This document shows, one piece after another, positions 1-8,779 of a stretch of 31,424 nucleotides of DNA. The position numbers were made by a program, and so were the translations under genes. The notes below the pieces were generated by a model, which worked only from the letters and a program-made list of their open reading frames with translations, was not told where the DNA came from and made no database searches. The number at the start of each line of letters is the position of its first letter. The stretch's first letter is position 1. The DNA comes from Porticoccaceae bacterium (GTDB lineage Bacteria; Pseudomonadota; Gammaproteobacteria; Pseudomonadales; Porticoccaceae), in NCBI GenBank assembly GCA_023228865.1, contig JALOAH010000054.1, positions 1-31,424 of the forward strand, read 5' to 3'.

Positions 1-306
1 ACCGTGTTGCCGCTGCGGGAAGACAAGGCGATCAAGCTGACCACCGCGCGCTACTTTACCCCCTCGGGCAATTCCATTCAGGCTCAGGGTATCACCCCCG
101 ATATTCTCGTTGAACCGGCAGAAATTAAACTGCTTGAACAAAAGGTGGGGATCTCTGAAGCCAATCTGGCTCGGCACCTGGAAAACGGCAAGAAAACAGC
201 GGGCAAACCCCCCGCCAGGGAAAAGAAACCGTCCACGGTTGAAGATGACAACCAGCTCTACGAAGCCCTGAATATACTCAAGGGTATTGCCATCTTTCGC
301 CAGTAG
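1..306 (+). CDS. C-terminal processing peptidase (S41), 3' fragment
   Basis: This is the last ~101 codons of a carboxy-terminal processing protease of the S41/CtpA type; the gene begins before the window. The visible start, VLPLREDKAIKLTTARYFTP, followed by SGNSIQAQGITPDI, is the highly conserved stretch that follows the catalytic Ser-Lys region in these periplasmic proteases. By family precedent the catalytic lysine should lie a few residues before base 1. The tail is charged and lysine-rich (about residues 60-80), as is common for the C-terminus of Ctp proteins. These enzymes trim or degrade cell-envelope proteins, including peptidoglycan hydrolases and their regulators. The PDZ and catalytic parts are not in view, so activity cannot be judged. 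The GTG at base 4 is an internal codon, not a start. Confidence 0.9.
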   Translation, partial: TVLPLREDKAIKLTTARYFTPSGNSIQAQGITPDILVEPAEIKLLEQKVGISEANLARHLENGKKTAGKPPAREKKPSTVEDDNQLYEALNILKGIAIFRQ

Positions 307-422
307 GCCAATAATCGCCCCGACTCCATAGAAGTTGTGGCGCAATAAACAAAGGAGCACCGCGAGACCATCAGGAAATAACCCGTTCGTGGATCATTGT
401 GATTACTGCAAAGGTAACCGAC

Positions 423-683
423 ATGAAGGCATGTGCAAACCGCAGGGTAGAAGATACCGGCCACTACCGCCAACCCCGGAATGACCGTTATTTCTGTCTC
501 GACAGCCGCTGGTATTTCACCACCAGGGAAGGTTTGATTATGGGACCCTATGAATCCAGAGAGCTGGCGGCTCAGGAAACCCAAACCTATATCCGGTTTG
601 TCAGCGCCGCCAACAAAAGGGTGCTTCGCCTTTTAACGAGAGAAAAATTAACGGTTCCGCAAGCTTCGGTGCGGCGTCAATAG
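423..683 (+). CDS. small DUF6316-type protein
   Basis: This encodes a hypothetical protein of 86 residues. The middle segment RYFCLDSRWYFTTREGLIMG followed by PY resembles the core of the small DUF6316 proteins of Cellvibrionales and pseudomonads (a conserved WYF-x-TREG-x-x-x-GPF/Y block). Function is unknown. There is no signal peptide and no membrane segment, so it is probably cytoplasmic. I start it at the ATG at 423 because an AAAGG lies about 9 nt upstream. A GTG at 399 would add eight residues but has no convincing ribosome site. It follows the protease on the same strand by 116 bp and converges on hisF. The family assignment is from memory. Confidence 0.7.
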   Translation: MKACANRRVEDTGHYRQPRNDRYFCLDSRWYFTTREGLIMGPYESRELAAQETQTYIRFVSAANKRVLRLLTREKLTVPQASVRRQ

Positions 684-718
684 CCAACGCCGCCCGCCAT
701 TAACAAACTCACCGCTTT

Positions 719-1489
719 TCAGAGCAACCGCATCTCTATGCCCCGGGCGGCCATATGCTCCTTGGCCTGCTGAATACTGTATTCGCCAAAATGAAAAATG
801 CTCGCCGCCAGCACCGCATCGGCGCCGCCGCAGATAACTCCGTCGGCGAGGTGGTCGAGATTGCCGACACCCCCGGAAGCGATCACGGGAATGGCAACAG
901 CATCGCTGACGGCTCTGGTGAGCGCCAGATCAAAACCATTTTTAGTGCCGTCCCTGTCCATGCTGGTCAGCAGAATTTCACCGGCTCCCAGCTTTTCCAT
1001 TTTCACCGCCCATTCCACAGCGTCGATGCCAGTGCCGTTGCGGCCGCCGTGGGTAAAGATTTCCCAGCGGGGAGGTTCCGTTTGCACCTGTTTGGCATCT
1101 ATCCCCACAACAATACATTGGGAGCCAAAACGCTCGGCCGCCTGGCGGACAAAATCGGGGTTTTTAACCGCAGCCGAGTTGATGCTGACCTTGTCGGCGC
1201 CCGCATTGAGCAGGGCGCGAATATCCTCAAGGGTGCGCACGCCGCCGCCGACGGTGAGGGGAATGAACACTTCGCTGGCCATGCGCTCGACGGTGTGCAA
1301 CATGGTGTCGCGCTGCTCGTGGCTGGCGGTGATATCCAAAAACGTAATTTCGTCGGCACCGGCAATGTCGTAGCGCTTGGCAACCTCCACAGGATCACCG
1401 GCGTCGCGAATATCGACAAATTGCACACCTTTGACCACCCGCCCCTTGTCCACATCCAGACAGGGAATAATGCGCTTTGCCAACCCCAT
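719..1489 (-). CDS. hisF: imidazole glycerol phosphate synthase, cyclase subunit HisF
   Basis: HisF is the cyclase half of imidazole glycerol phosphate synthase. With the glutaminase HisH it converts PRFAR and ammonia to imidazole glycerol phosphate (histidine) and AICAR (purines) in the cytoplasm. The N-terminus [19 protein letters not shown] carries the first catalytic Asp (residue 12), and VVGIDAKQ carries the second (about residue 131). The TIM-barrel phosphate loops VGGGVR and ASGGVGN are intact, and 256 residues is the usual length. The start is the ATG at 1489: it overlaps the ribA stop as TGATG and has GGAG 7 nt upstream. A GTG one codon earlier is less well placed. Finding hisF behind ribA rather than behind hisA is unusual; the other his genes are not in the window. 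Confidence 0.95.
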   Translation of the reverse strand: MGLAKRIIPCLDVDKGRVVKGVQFVDIRDAGDPVEVAKRYDIAGADEITFLDITASHEQRDTMLHTVERMASEVFIPLTVGGGVRTLEDIRALLNAGADKVSINSAAVKNPDFVRQAAERFGSQCIVVGIDAKQVQTEPPRWEIFTHGGRNGTGIDAVEWAVKMEKLGAGEILLTSMDRDGTKNGFDLALTRAVSDAVAIPVIASGGVGNLDHLADGVICGGADAVLAASIFHFGEYSIQQAKEHMAARGIEMRLL

Positions 1490-2088
1490 CACTCTTCTCC
1501 CTGATGAAACAGATGGCCCAGCTTGCCCGCCTTGGTGGCGAGATATTTGGCATTGTGGGGATTGCTGCCGAATTGCAGCGGCACTCTTTCCGAAACCGTA
1601 AAACCCAATGCCTCGAGAGCCGCCACTTTGCGGGGATTATTGGTCATCAGGCGAATATGGGTGATTTTCAGGTGATTGAGCATGGATCTGCAGATACTGT
1701 AATCGCGCATGTCGGCGCCAAAGCCCAGTTGCTCATTGGCTTCGACGGTATCGGCGCCCTCATCCTGAAGCTTGTAGGCCTTGATTTTGTTAAGCAGGCC
1801 AATACCCCGCCCCTCCTGGCGAAGATAGAGAATAGCGCCCCGCCCCTCGGCGGCGACACGGCGCATACCCGCCTCCAGCTGGGCGCCACAATCACAACGC
1901 AAGCTGTGAAGAGCATCCCCGGTGAGGCATTCGGAATGAATGCGCACCAACACCGGTTCGCCGGTGGTGACATCCCCCATGGTCAGGGCAATGTGTTCCT
2001 TGTTACTGTCCGGGTCATCAAAGCCGTGGATATAAAACTCACCCCAGCGGGTTGGCAGTCGGGAAGATTCAACAAATTGCAGCGTCAC
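1489..2088 (-). CDS. ribA: GTP cyclohydrolase II RibA
   Basis: RibA opens the imidazole ring of GTP with release of formate and pyrophosphate, the first step of the GTP branch of riboflavin synthesis. The zinc site is complete: Cys54, Cys65 and Cys67 in [17 protein letters not shown]. The catalytic region [10 protein letters not shown] and the TNNPRKV segment are also present. The protein is 199 residues, close to stand-alone RibA. It starts with GTG at 2088, with a short GGA motif upstream; no ATG lies near the conserved N-terminus [16 protein letters not shown]. It is essential in this context because the second domain of the local RibBA lacks the zinc ligands. Its stop overlaps the hisF start. 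Confidence 0.95.
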   Translation of the reverse strand: MTLQFVESSRLPTRWGEFYIHGFDDPDSNKEHIALTMGDVTTGEPVLVRIHSECLTGDALHSLRCDCGAQLEAGMRRVAAEGRGAILYLRQEGRGIGLLNKIKAYKLQDEGADTVEANEQLGFGADMRDYSICRSMLNHLKITHIRLMTNNPRKVAALEALGFTVSERVPLQFGSNPHNAKYLATKAGKLGHLFHQGEE

Positions 2089-2175
2089 TGTGATTCCAAA
2101 AAAAGAAAAGCGGCTATTTTAATGGCTGGAGTGCCTGAGTAAAGCCAGAGGTGGGCGCCTCGGCAGCCATAACGA

Positions 2176-2844
2176 TTAAAACTTATTGCGGATAACCAGA
2201 ACTCCCCCTTCCTCCACCATGGAAACCCTGCTGAGAAAGGTATTACCGAGAAGTATTTGTTGCGGAAAATCACCCACAACCACCGCAGCCTGGACATTGT
2301 ACAGGAGAATATTGCCAACACTGACCCTATCCAGAACCACGCTATAGGTATTTACGATACCGCCCGCAGTGGACGAAAAACTTTTCGTGCCTTTGCGGTA
2401 GTCAATACCCAGGCGCCTGGCGTCGTTGAGATTCAATACCACCGCCGTCGCCCCGGTGTCTATCATCATGGTAACCGGCTTGCCGTTAATGGCGCCACCG
2501 ACCCGGTAATGGCTGTCGGAATCCCGGGGAACACGCACTTCATTGCTTTCGGCTTCAGTGAAACTGCCGGCAATCTGCTGGGACAGACCCAGTGTTTTGC
2601 GAACACCGCCGATTTCCACCACCGCTTCCCTGCTGGTGCTCGACACCAGCAACACGCCCTCGGGAGAGCGCTCACCGGCTTTCAAAAGACGAATCTCGCC
2701 GTCGATCAACAATACCGCCCGGTTGGCGAAGAGCCCCTGCACTTTCACCTCTGGAGCGGCCTCGGCAGGGATCATCGCCAGTGACAACAGGGCTATTACC
2801 AGTGGCTTTAACAACCTGAACTGCCTTGCAAATACGTTGATCAT
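2176..2844 (-). CDS. retropepsin-like aspartic protease, clan AA, exported
   Basis: This 222-residue protein begins with a hydrophobic signal or anchor segment (residues ~14-28, ending IPAEAA), so it acts outside the cytoplasm. It carries a single-lobe aspartic protease motif, MMIDTGATAVVLN, with the active Asp at about residue 129. It also has the matching C-terminal segment QQILLGNTFLSRV, typical of the bacterial TIGR02281-type family. As with retropepsins, activity should need a dimer. The substrate is unknown. The chosen ATG at 2844 lies 7 nt past the pgpA stop codon. Its GGGGTGA ribosome site includes that stop, indicating translational coupling. An upstream in-frame start at 2880 would put the signal peptide inside and is rejected. 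Confidence 0.85.
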   Translation of the reverse strand: MINVFARQFRLLKPLVIALLSLAMIPAEAAPEVKVQGLFANRAVLLIDGEIRLLKAGERSPEGVLLVSSTSREAVVEIGGVRKTLGLSQQIAGSFTEAESNEVRVPRDSDSHYRVGGAINGKPVTMMIDTGATAVVLNLNDARRLGIDYRKGTKSFSSTAGGIVNTYSVVLDRVSVGNILLYNVQAAVVVGDFPQQILLGNTFLSRVSMVEEGGVLVIRNKF

Positions 2845-2851
2845 GGACAGG

Positions 2852-3343
2852 TCACCCCAAAAAATAACGATAGCCGGCAAGCGTTAGCCAGGTAAAAACA
2901 CCGGCGACGAGATCATCCACCATGATACCAATGCCACCGCCAACACGGCGATCCAGCCAGCGAATCGGCCAGGGCTTGACGATATCAAAAAACCGAAAAA
3001 CCACAAACCCAGCCAGCAGCCACGGCCAGGTGGCAGGAAAACTGAACATCGCCAACCAGAGGCCGGCAAACTCATCAAAGACAATACCGCCGTGGTCGTG
3101 AACCCCCAGTTTGTGAGCCGCTCGACCGCAAACCGCAACGCCGACAAGACAAACAATAACCATAAACAGCAAGTAGTGCAGCGGCGACAACCCGGCGATC
3201 AATGGAAACAGCAGGACGGCCAGCAGCGTGCCCGCAGTGCCCGGCGCTTTTGGCGCCAGGCCGCTGCCAAAACCAAAGGCCAGCAGCAACACGGGATCCC
3301 GCGCCAGCTGCCCAATTGACGGCTTAACAGCGGAAGTGGTCAT
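2852..3343 (-). CDS. pgpA: phosphatidylglycerophosphatase A
   Basis: PgpA dephosphorylates phosphatidylglycerol phosphate to phosphatidylglycerol in the inner membrane. The family signature is present: FGFGSGLAPKAPGTAGTL near residue 23, then IVFDEFAGLW and FRFFDIVKPWPI. Several hydrophobic helices follow, and the C-terminus MVDDLVAGV is conserved. The start is uncertain. The ATG at 3343 gives 163 residues and overlaps the thiL end by 20 bp. An ATG at 3382 would give 176 residues but has no clear ribosome site. The order nusB-thiL-pgpA is common in gammaproteobacteria and supports the call. Confidence 0.93.
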   Translation of the reverse strand: MTTSAVKPSIGQLARDPVLLLAFGFGSGLAPKAPGTAGTLLAVLLFPLIAGLSPLHYLLFMVIVCLVGVAVCGRAAHKLGVHDHGGIVFDEFAGLWLAMFSFPATWPWLLAGFVVFRFFDIVKPWPIRWLDRRVGGGIGIMVDDLVAGVFTWLTLAGYRYFLG

Positions 3344-4286
3344 AGCCTGGAGTCTCAACAGTGACGACAGCACCCTGTTCATCAAGACACTGAACTCGAG
3401 TGCCCGTATAGGGAATCATTCTGCCGATGGCGCTCACACGGACGCCGATGGCAGCCAGCCGCTGCTCCATGGCAGCGCTCTGTTCGGGGGGCAGGGTAAA
3501 ACAGAGTTCGTAATCATCACCGCCGGATAAGGCCCAGGAATATCCCTGTTCCGGCGCGGCAATAGCGCGAATCGCTCCACTCAGGGGCACCGCTTGCCGG
3601 TCAATAACCGCACTCAGCCCGCTGGCGCTAGCGATATGGGAAACATCCTGAAGCAGACCGTCGGAAATATCCAGGGCGGCGGACGCCAAACCTCGCAGGG
3701 CTTTGCCCGCATCGAGCCTGGGGCTGGGTTGCCAGTAGCGGTTGAGAAGGTAATCGTTGTCCTGCCCTGTCTCCAGGCAGTAAAGACCGGCGGCAGAATC
3801 GCCAAGGGTGCCGGTGACATAAATCAAATCCCCCGCCTGAGCCCTCGAGCGCAGCAACGCTCCATTGCGGGGTACCCGCCCCAGAACCGTCAATGTCAGC
3901 GCCAGCCCGCCCCTGGTGGTGTCGCCACCCAGCAGCGGGCATTGAAACAACAGGGCATCCTCGCCAAGCGCAGCGCTGAAGGCGGCCAGCCAGGTGGTAT
4001 CCACCTCGGGAAGAGTAAGGGCAAGTTGAAAACCTAAAGGTTCTGCGCCCATGGCGGCAAGGTCGCTGAGGTTGACCCGCAACGCCCGTTTGGCGAGCAG
4101 ATCCGGGGGGGCGTCGGCGGGAAAATGAACACCGCTGACCAGGGTGTCTGTACTGACCGCCAGCTGTTCTCCCGCCGGTACGGCGAGCAGCGCGCAGTCA
4201 TCGCCAACACCGAGATCGCCGCTGCCAATCACTGGCTCAGAGAAGCGAAAATAACGGCGGATGAGCTCAAATTCGTTCAATGCCAT
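3324..4286 (-). CDS. thiL: thiamine-monophosphate kinase
   Basis: ThiL phosphorylates thiamine monophosphate to the active cofactor thiamine pyrophosphate with ATP and Mg2+. Seen in order are LGVGDDCALL near residue 26, AVSTDTLVSGVHF, the ALRVNLSDLAAMGA block and LLGGDTTRG, all metal- and nucleotide-binding motifs of the PurM-like fold, then ALDISDGLLQD and WALSGGDDYEL. At 320 residues it is full length. The ATG at 4286 has AGGGG about 5 nt upstream. It follows nusB by 43 bp and overlaps the proposed pgpA start. Confidence 0.95.
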   Translation of the reverse strand: MALNEFELIRRYFRFSEPVIGSGDLGVGDDCALLAVPAGEQLAVSTDTLVSGVHFPADAPPDLLAKRALRVNLSDLAAMGAEPLGFQLALTLPEVDTTWLAAFSAALGEDALLFQCPLLGGDTTRGGLALTLTVLGRVPRNGALLRSRAQAGDLIYVTGTLGDSAAGLYCLETGQDNDYLLNRYWQPSPRLDAGKALRGLASAALDISDGLLQDVSHIASASGLSAVIDRQAVPLSGAIRAIAAPEQGYSWALSGGDDYELCFTLPPEQSAAMEQRLAAIGVRVSAIGRMIPYTGTRVQCLDEQGAVVTVETPGYDHFRC

Positions 4287-4329
4287 ATGCCCCTGTCAGA
4301 TGCCGCCGCTGGCGGTGCCGGGGGTGAAA

Positions 4330-4806
4330 TCAGCCCCTGGACTGAGCAGCCTTGATTTCCACCTGGCGGCTGTCAATCGCTACCTTGTCGAGAATGCTGT
4401 TGATGTATTTATGGGCGTCGCTGGGACCAAAGGCCTTGGCGAGATTGACCGACTCATTGATCACCACCTTATAGGGCACGTCGATGCGAAACAGCAGCTC
4501 GTAAGTGCCTATGCGCAACACCGCCAGAGAGACCGGATCGAGTTCGTCCTGGCGACGATCCAGGTAGGGGGTAAAACGACCGTCCAGCTCCGCCACCTTT
4601 TCGGGAACGCCGTGGAGCAGCTCGCGGAAAAACTGGGTGTCCACCGTGTCCATTTTGTTGTCGGTGAAAAATTCCGCCTCAATACTGTTGATGCTGGTGC
4701 CACTGAGCTGCCACTGATAGAGCGCCTGCACCAGCAGGTGCCGTGCTTTTTTGCGGTGTGAGGGCTTCGAATTGGAAGATCTCGCCGTTGATGATGTCGA
4801 TATCAC
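4330..4806 (-). CDS. nusB: transcription antitermination factor NusB
   Basis: NusB binds boxA RNA together with S10 (NusE) and supports antitermination, mainly of rRNA operons. The all-helical fold is recognisable from HRKKARHLLVQALYQWQLSG (about residues 17-36), then DLDP-like DELDPVSLAVLRIGTYEL and the conserved VVINESVNLAKAFG. It has 158 residues, slightly longer than the E. coli protein because of a Ser/Lys-rich N-terminus. The only in-frame initiation codon before the conserved part is GTG at 4806, 6 bp after the ribH stop, with a weak ribosome site, so it probably depends on translational coupling to ribH. Confidence 0.95.
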   Translation of the reverse strand: MISTSSTARSSNSKPSHRKKARHLLVQALYQWQLSGTSINSIEAEFFTDNKMDTVDTQFFRELLHGVPEKVAELDGRFTPYLDRRQDELDPVSLAVLRIGTYELLFRIDVPYKVVINESVNLAKAFGPSDAHKYINSILDKVAIDSRQVEIKAAQSRG

Positions 4807-4812
4807 AAATAG

Positions 4813-5301
4813 TTACCCGATCTGGCCAAGCAGGGAGATCATTTCCAGCACCGTGAGGGCTGCCTCTTCACCTTTATTGTCGCGGTTGTCTGCGGAGCGA
4901 ACCTGTGCCTGTTCAAGGTTATCACAGGTCAACAGGCCAAAGCCCACAGGAATTCCTGTCTCCAGGCTGACCGTGCCAATACCCCTGGTGCACTCGGAAC
5001 ACACATAGTCAAAATGGGGGGTATCGCCGCGAATCACACAGCCGAGGGCGATAACGCCATCCACCTTGCCGCTGCGCGCCAACTTGCTGGCGGCCAGGGG
5101 CAATTCAAAAGCACCGGGCACCCAATAAACGCCGATGTTGTCACTGTTGACGCCGTGGCGCTCCAGTGCCGCCAGGGCGCCTTTTTCCAGGTTGCCGGTG
5201 ATCTGGTTATTCCAGCGGCTCACCACAATGGCAATGCGCGTTTCACTGATGTTAAAGCCGTCAGCAGCAAAACTGCCTTCAACGGGTCTTAATTTACTCA
5301 T
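4813..5301 (-). CDS. ribH: 6,7-dimethyl-8-ribityllumazine synthase
   Basis: RibH condenses 5-amino-6-ribitylaminouracil with dihydroxybutanone phosphate to give the lumazine precursor of riboflavin; the enzyme normally forms pentamers or icosahedral shells. Motifs seen are IAIVVSRWNNQIT, WVPGAFELPLAA, the ALGCVIRGDTPHFDYV block with the catalytic His, and PVGFGLLTCDN. The start is the ATG at 5301 (162 residues), with AGG 8 nt upstream; the TTG two codons earlier is not needed. It lies 39 bp downstream of ribBA, in the usual order. Confidence 0.96.
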   Translation of the reverse strand: MSKLRPVEGSFAADGFNISETRIAIVVSRWNNQITGNLEKGALAALERHGVNSDNIGVYWVPGAFELPLAASKLARSGKVDGVIALGCVIRGDTPHFDYVCSECTRGIGTVSLETGIPVGFGLLTCDNLEQAQVRSADNRDNKGEEAALTVLEMISLLGQIG

Positions 5302-5340
5302 GGCCAATACCTGAAAATTTATGCAAGGTCTGCGCTGGCG

Positions 5341-6465
5341 TTATGCCACCACATATTCAATCACTTCGAGATCAAAACCGGAGAGTCCGGCATATTTAAT
5401 CGGCGCGCCCATAAGACGCATTTTCGTGACGCCGAGGGAGCGCAGAATCTGCGAGCCCACACCCACTTGCTGAAACTGAATATGTTCCGATCCCGGCTGG
5501 GTTGGTCTGGGGCGATCGCCGTAGGCTTCCTGGAGCAGGGTTTCCATGGATCCGGATTCCAGGCTGGTGTCACTGTTGATAATAATCATCACGCCGGAAT
5601 CTTCACTGACAATGCGCGCCAGCGCGGTCTGAAACGTCCAGCGGGGAAACTGTTCCTTGCCCGGCTCCTTGAGGGCGAGGAGGTCGCGCAGCGGGTTGGG
5701 AACATGAACCCGCACCATGGTGGGCTGGTCGGGAATGATGTCGCCCTTGACCATCGCGTGGTGGCAGACGTTTCTGGTGGTGTCGAGAAAGGTGTGCAGC
5801 TCAAAGTCGCCAAAATCTGTGGCAATGCGCCGGCTGCGAACAGGTTCCACCGTCTTTTCGTTGGTGATGCGATGGTGAATAAGATCGGCGATAGTACCTA
5901 TTTTGAGACCGTGCTGCTCGGCGAACACTTCGAGATCGGGTCGCCGCGCCATGGTGCCGTCGTCGTTCATGATTTCAACGATCACCGCTGAGGGTTCATA
6001 GCCGGCGAGGCGGGCGAGATCGCAACCGGCCTCGGTGTGACCGGCGCGGGTGAGCACACCGCCGGGCTGCGCCATCAGTGGAAAAATATGGCCGGGCTGA
6101 ACAATATCCCTGGGGCTGGCGTTGGGCGCCACTGCAGCCTGAACGGTGCGGGCGCGATCCGCCGCCGAAATGCCCGTGGTCACGCCCTCGGCCGCTTCAA
6201 TGGAGACAGTGAAGTTGGTGCCGTGGGAGGAGTCATTGGCGTCCACCATCAGCGGCAGATTGAGCTGCTTGCAGCGATCTCTGGTGAGGGTAAGGCAGAT
6301 CAGGCCGCGGGCATTTTTGGCCATGAAGTTAATGTCTTCAGGTCTTACCCTGGAGGCGGCCATGATCAAGTCGCCTTCGTTTTCGCGATCCTCGTCATCC
6401 ATAAGGACAACCATTTTGCCGTCGCGAATATCGGCAATAATTTCTTCAACGCTATTCAGTTTCAT
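5341..6465 (-). CDS. ribBA: DHBP synthase with degenerate GTP cyclohydrolase II-like domain (RibBA/RibBX)
   Basis: The N-terminal ~200 residues are 3,4-dihydroxy-2-butanone-4-phosphate synthase, which turns ribulose-5-phosphate into the four-carbon unit of riboflavin. The acidic loop DDEDRENEGD (residues 23-32) and the GHTEAGCDLARLAG block are intact. The C-terminal half starts like GTP cyclohydrolase II (TDFGDFELHTF), but where the zinc site C-x10-C-x-C should follow there is VRVHVPNPLRDLLALKEPG with no cysteine. The [10 protein letters not shown] motif is also absent. This half should therefore not hydrolyse GTP. Such hybrids are known in proteobacteria (described as RibBX), and the tail may regulate or stabilise the enzyme. 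Length is 374 residues. Confidence 0.94.
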   Translation of the reverse strand: MKLNSVEEIIADIRDGKMVVLMDDEDRENEGDLIMAASRVRPEDINFMAKNARGLICLTLTRDRCKQLNLPLMVDANDSSHGTNFTVSIEAAEGVTTGISAADRARTVQAAVAPNASPRDIVQPGHIFPLMAQPGGVLTRAGHTEAGCDLARLAGYEPSAVIVEIMNDDGTMARRPDLEVFAEQHGLKIGTIADLIHHRITNEKTVEPVRSRRIATDFGDFELHTFLDTTRNVCHHAMVKGDIIPDQPTMVRVHVPNPLRDLLALKEPGKEQFPRWTFQTALARIVSEDSGVMIIINSDTSLESGSMETLLQEAYGDRPRPTQPGSEHIQFQQVGVGSQILRSLGVTKMRLMGAPIKYAGLSGFDLEVIEYVVA

Positions 6466-6489
6466 CGTGCAGATATCTCCCAGGCAAAA

Positions 6490-7110
6490 TCAGGCGTCGG
6501 CGGCCTTGTCGCCCAACAGCAGGCGTTCAAGATAACGGGCAATAAGATCCACTTCAAGATTGACTCGAGTGCCGACCCGGTATTCACCGATAATGGTATT
6601 TTCCAGGGTGTGGGGAATAATGTTGAGATCAAACTCGCAGCCCTCCACGCGATTGACCGTCAAACTGGTGCCATCGATGGTCACCGAGCCCTTGTGGGTA
6701 ATATAGCGGGCGAGAGCTGCGGGCGCCCGGAGGCGAAAATGCTCGGAGCGGCCATCGCTGTCGCGGCCAACCACTTCGGCGAGGCCATCCACATGGCCGG
6801 ACACCATATGGCCGCCAAAGCGGGCGCCGGACTGCATGGCGCGCTCAAGATTGACCCTCGAACCTTCGCCAAGCCCGCCGATGGATGTCAGGCGCAGGGT
6901 TTCGCCGGAGACATCGGCGGCAAAACCGCTTTTGGTCAATTCCACCACTGTCAAACAGACGCCGTTGACGGCGATACTGTCGCCGAGAGCCACATCGGAC
7001 ATATCCAATCCGGCCGTATCCAGACTGAGACGAACATCCTCCCCCTCGACGCCACCCAGGCGTTCGATGGCAACCACTCTGCCCAGGGCTTCAATAATAC
7101 CGGTAAACAT
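6490..7110 (-). CDS. ribE: riboflavin synthase alpha chain
   Basis: This enzyme dismutates two lumazine molecules to riboflavin and the ribitylaminouracil, the last step of the pathway. It starts with the hallmark MFTGIIEALGRV. It shows the internal duplication of two lumazine-binding barrels: the first with VNGVCLTVVE and a SGETLR segment, the second beginning near GHMVSGHVDG with DGTSLTVN. It has 206 residues, the usual size. The stop lies 24 bp before the ribBA start, so the two genes are co-transcribed. No FMN riboswitch fits in the short gaps on either side. Confidence 0.95.
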   Translation of the reverse strand: MFTGIIEALGRVVAIERLGGVEGEDVRLSLDTAGLDMSDVALGDSIAVNGVCLTVVELTKSGFAADVSGETLRLTSIGGLGEGSRVNLERAMQSGARFGGHMVSGHVDGLAEVVGRDSDGRSEHFRLRAPAALARYITHKGSVTIDGTSLTVNRVEGCEFDLNIIPHTLENTIIGEYRVGTRVNLEVDLIARYLERLLLGDKAADA

Positions 7111-7141
7111 GCTCAGAAAATCCTCTTGTCTGTGGATACGC

Positions 7142-8260
7142 TCATCCTGCTTTTACTGGCACGGCGGTGATCCGCCAATCCTTGCCTATGGGGCGAATAT
7201 CCTCGATATTCAACTCAACAGCTTCCGCCATGACAGCCAAGGGCAGATTCAACAGCGGCCGCCCTTGACTGCCCATCAGTTTTGCCGCCATATAAATCAC
7301 CAGCCTGTCCGCCAACCCGGCCTCAACAAAAGCGCCGCAAAGTTGGGCGCCCGCCTCCACCAGGACATCATTGCACTCTACCGCTCCCAGGTAGGCCAGC
7401 AATGCTGCCAGATCAACCCGGCCATCGGCGCCAGGAAATGCCACCACGTCAACGTTGGCGGGATAAGCATTCGAAGCTGCGCGTTCAGCAGCAGTGGCAA
7501 TCAGGGTGTTTCCCGGCTGATGCAAAATTTTTGCAGCCCAGGGAGTGCGCAGCCCACTGTCAACCACCACACGCAGCGGCTGGCGGGCGGCCACCTCTGC
7601 GGCGTTGTCCAGCGGCAACATCGCCGCCCTCACTGTCATCGCCGGATCGTCCAGCAATACGGAACCTATACCGGTAATAATGGCACCACTCTGGGCGCGC
7701 AATTTCTGCACATCACGGCGGGCATGCTCTGCGGTGATCCACTGACTCTCCCCGCTGGCCATGGCGGTGCGGCCATCCAGACTCATCGCCAGTTTCAGCG
7801 TAACCAAGGGCAAGCCGGTACGGCAGCGCTTGATAAACCCTTCATTGAGCTTTTCGGCCTGAGCTTGCAATAACGGCCCGCGCACCCGCACACCCGCATC
7901 TTTCAAGGTTTGAATGCCACCTGATGCGGTTTTGTGGGGATCGGCCATGGCGTAAACCACTTCGGCAACGCCAGCAGAGGTCAGCGCCTGGGAACAGGGG
8001 CCGGTGCGGCCACGGTGGTTACAGGGTTCAAGGGTGACATAAACAGTACTTCCCCGCGCCAATTCGCCGGCCTCATTGAGGGCGTTGACTTCCGCATGGG
8101 CTTCGCCGGCCTGGCGATGAAAACCTTCACCGACAATGCGACCATCGCGGGCAACGACACAGCCGACCCTGGGATTTGGCTGGGCGCTATACCAGCCGTT
8201 GCGAGCCAGTTGCAACGCCCTTGACATGCAGCCATGGTCAAAACCATTAAAATCCGTCAT
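7142..8260 (-). CDS. ribD: bifunctional pyrimidine deaminase/reductase RibD
   Basis: RibD deaminates and then reduces the pyrimidine intermediate formed by GTP cyclohydrolase II. The N-terminal zinc deaminase domain has His55-Ala-Glu57 and the cysteine pair Cys80 and Cys89 in [12 protein letters not shown]. The reductase domain from about residue 150 begins [18 protein letters not shown], the NADPH-binding start typical of RibD, and includes VDSGLRTP. At 372 residues both domains are complete. The ATG at 8260 overlaps the nrdR stop as ATGA, so translation is coupled to nrdR, a very common arrangement. Confidence 0.96.
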   Translation of the reverse strand: MTDFNGFDHGCMSRALQLARNGWYSAQPNPRVGCVVARDGRIVGEGFHRQAGEAHAEVNALNEAGELARGSTVYVTLEPCNHRGRTGPCSQALTSAGVAEVVYAMADPHKTASGGIQTLKDAGVRVRGPLLQAQAEKLNEGFIKRCRTGLPLVTLKLAMSLDGRTAMASGESQWITAEHARRDVQKLRAQSGAIITGIGSVLLDDPAMTVRAAMLPLDNAAEVAARQPLRVVVDSGLRTPWAAKILHQPGNTLIATAAERAASNAYPANVDVVAFPGADGRVDLAALLAYLGAVECNDVLVEAGAQLCGAFVEAGLADRLVIYMAAKLMGSQGRPLLNLPLAVMAEAVELNIEDIRPIGKDWRITAVPVKAG

Positions 8261-8733
8261 TTCTGTGGCGATGCCTGATCCTGGTTTTTTTCGAGACGAT
8301 CCAGTTCGGCGCGAAACTCGCTGATATCCTGAAAACTGCGGTACACAGAGGCAAAGCGCACATAGGCCACCTGATCCAGCTCGCGCAAATGTTGCATCAC
8401 TTTCTCGCCAATCAACCGTGACGCCACTTCCCGTTCGCCAGCGGTTTGCAGGCTGTGCTTGATCTGGGTAATGGCGGCTTCAATTTTCTCGATGCCCACC
8501 GGGCGTTTTTCCAGGGCGCGCTGCAACCCGGAACGCAACTTGGCTTCATCAAAGGGTTCGCGGGTGCCGTCGCTCTTGATGACCCTGGGCATCAACAACT
8601 CCGCCATCTCGTAAGTGGTAAAGCGCTCTTTACAGGACAGGCACTCGCGGCGACGGCGCACCTGGCAGCCTTCAGCCACCAGGCGGGAGTCAATTACCTT
8701 GGTATCTTCCGCATTACAGAATGGGCAGTACAT
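8257..8733 (-). CDS. nrdR: transcriptional repressor NrdR
   Basis: NrdR is a nucleotide-sensing repressor of ribonucleotide reductase genes. The N-terminal zinc ribbon uses Cys3, Cys6, Cys31 and Cys34 ([17 protein letters not shown] and [12 protein letters not shown]). It is followed by an ATP-cone domain starting near [18 protein letters not shown]. It has 158 residues, standard length plus a short Lys/Gln tail. It lies 46 bp downstream of glyA and is translationally coupled to ribD. No NrdR box pair was looked for outside this window. Confidence 0.97.
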   Translation of the reverse strand: MYCPFCNAEDTKVIDSRLVAEGCQVRRRRECLSCKERFTTYEMAELLMPRVIKSDGTREPFDEAKLRSGLQRALEKRPVGIEKIEAAITQIKHSLQTAGEREVASRLIGEKVMQHLRELDQVAYVRFASVYRSFQDISEFRAELDRLEKNQDQASPQK

Positions 8734-8779
8734 GGGGCAAGCGCCTGTTGATGAACGGGTTCAGTATAGATCTGTTAAC

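Noticed and set aside
6466..6489. FMN riboswitch before ribBA
   Set aside because: The gap is only 24 bp; an RFN element needs well over 100 bp.
6037..7170. 377-residue plus-strand frame opposite ribBA and ribE
   Set aside because: It is antisense to two genes with clear enzyme motifs and crosses their gap; no homology recognised.
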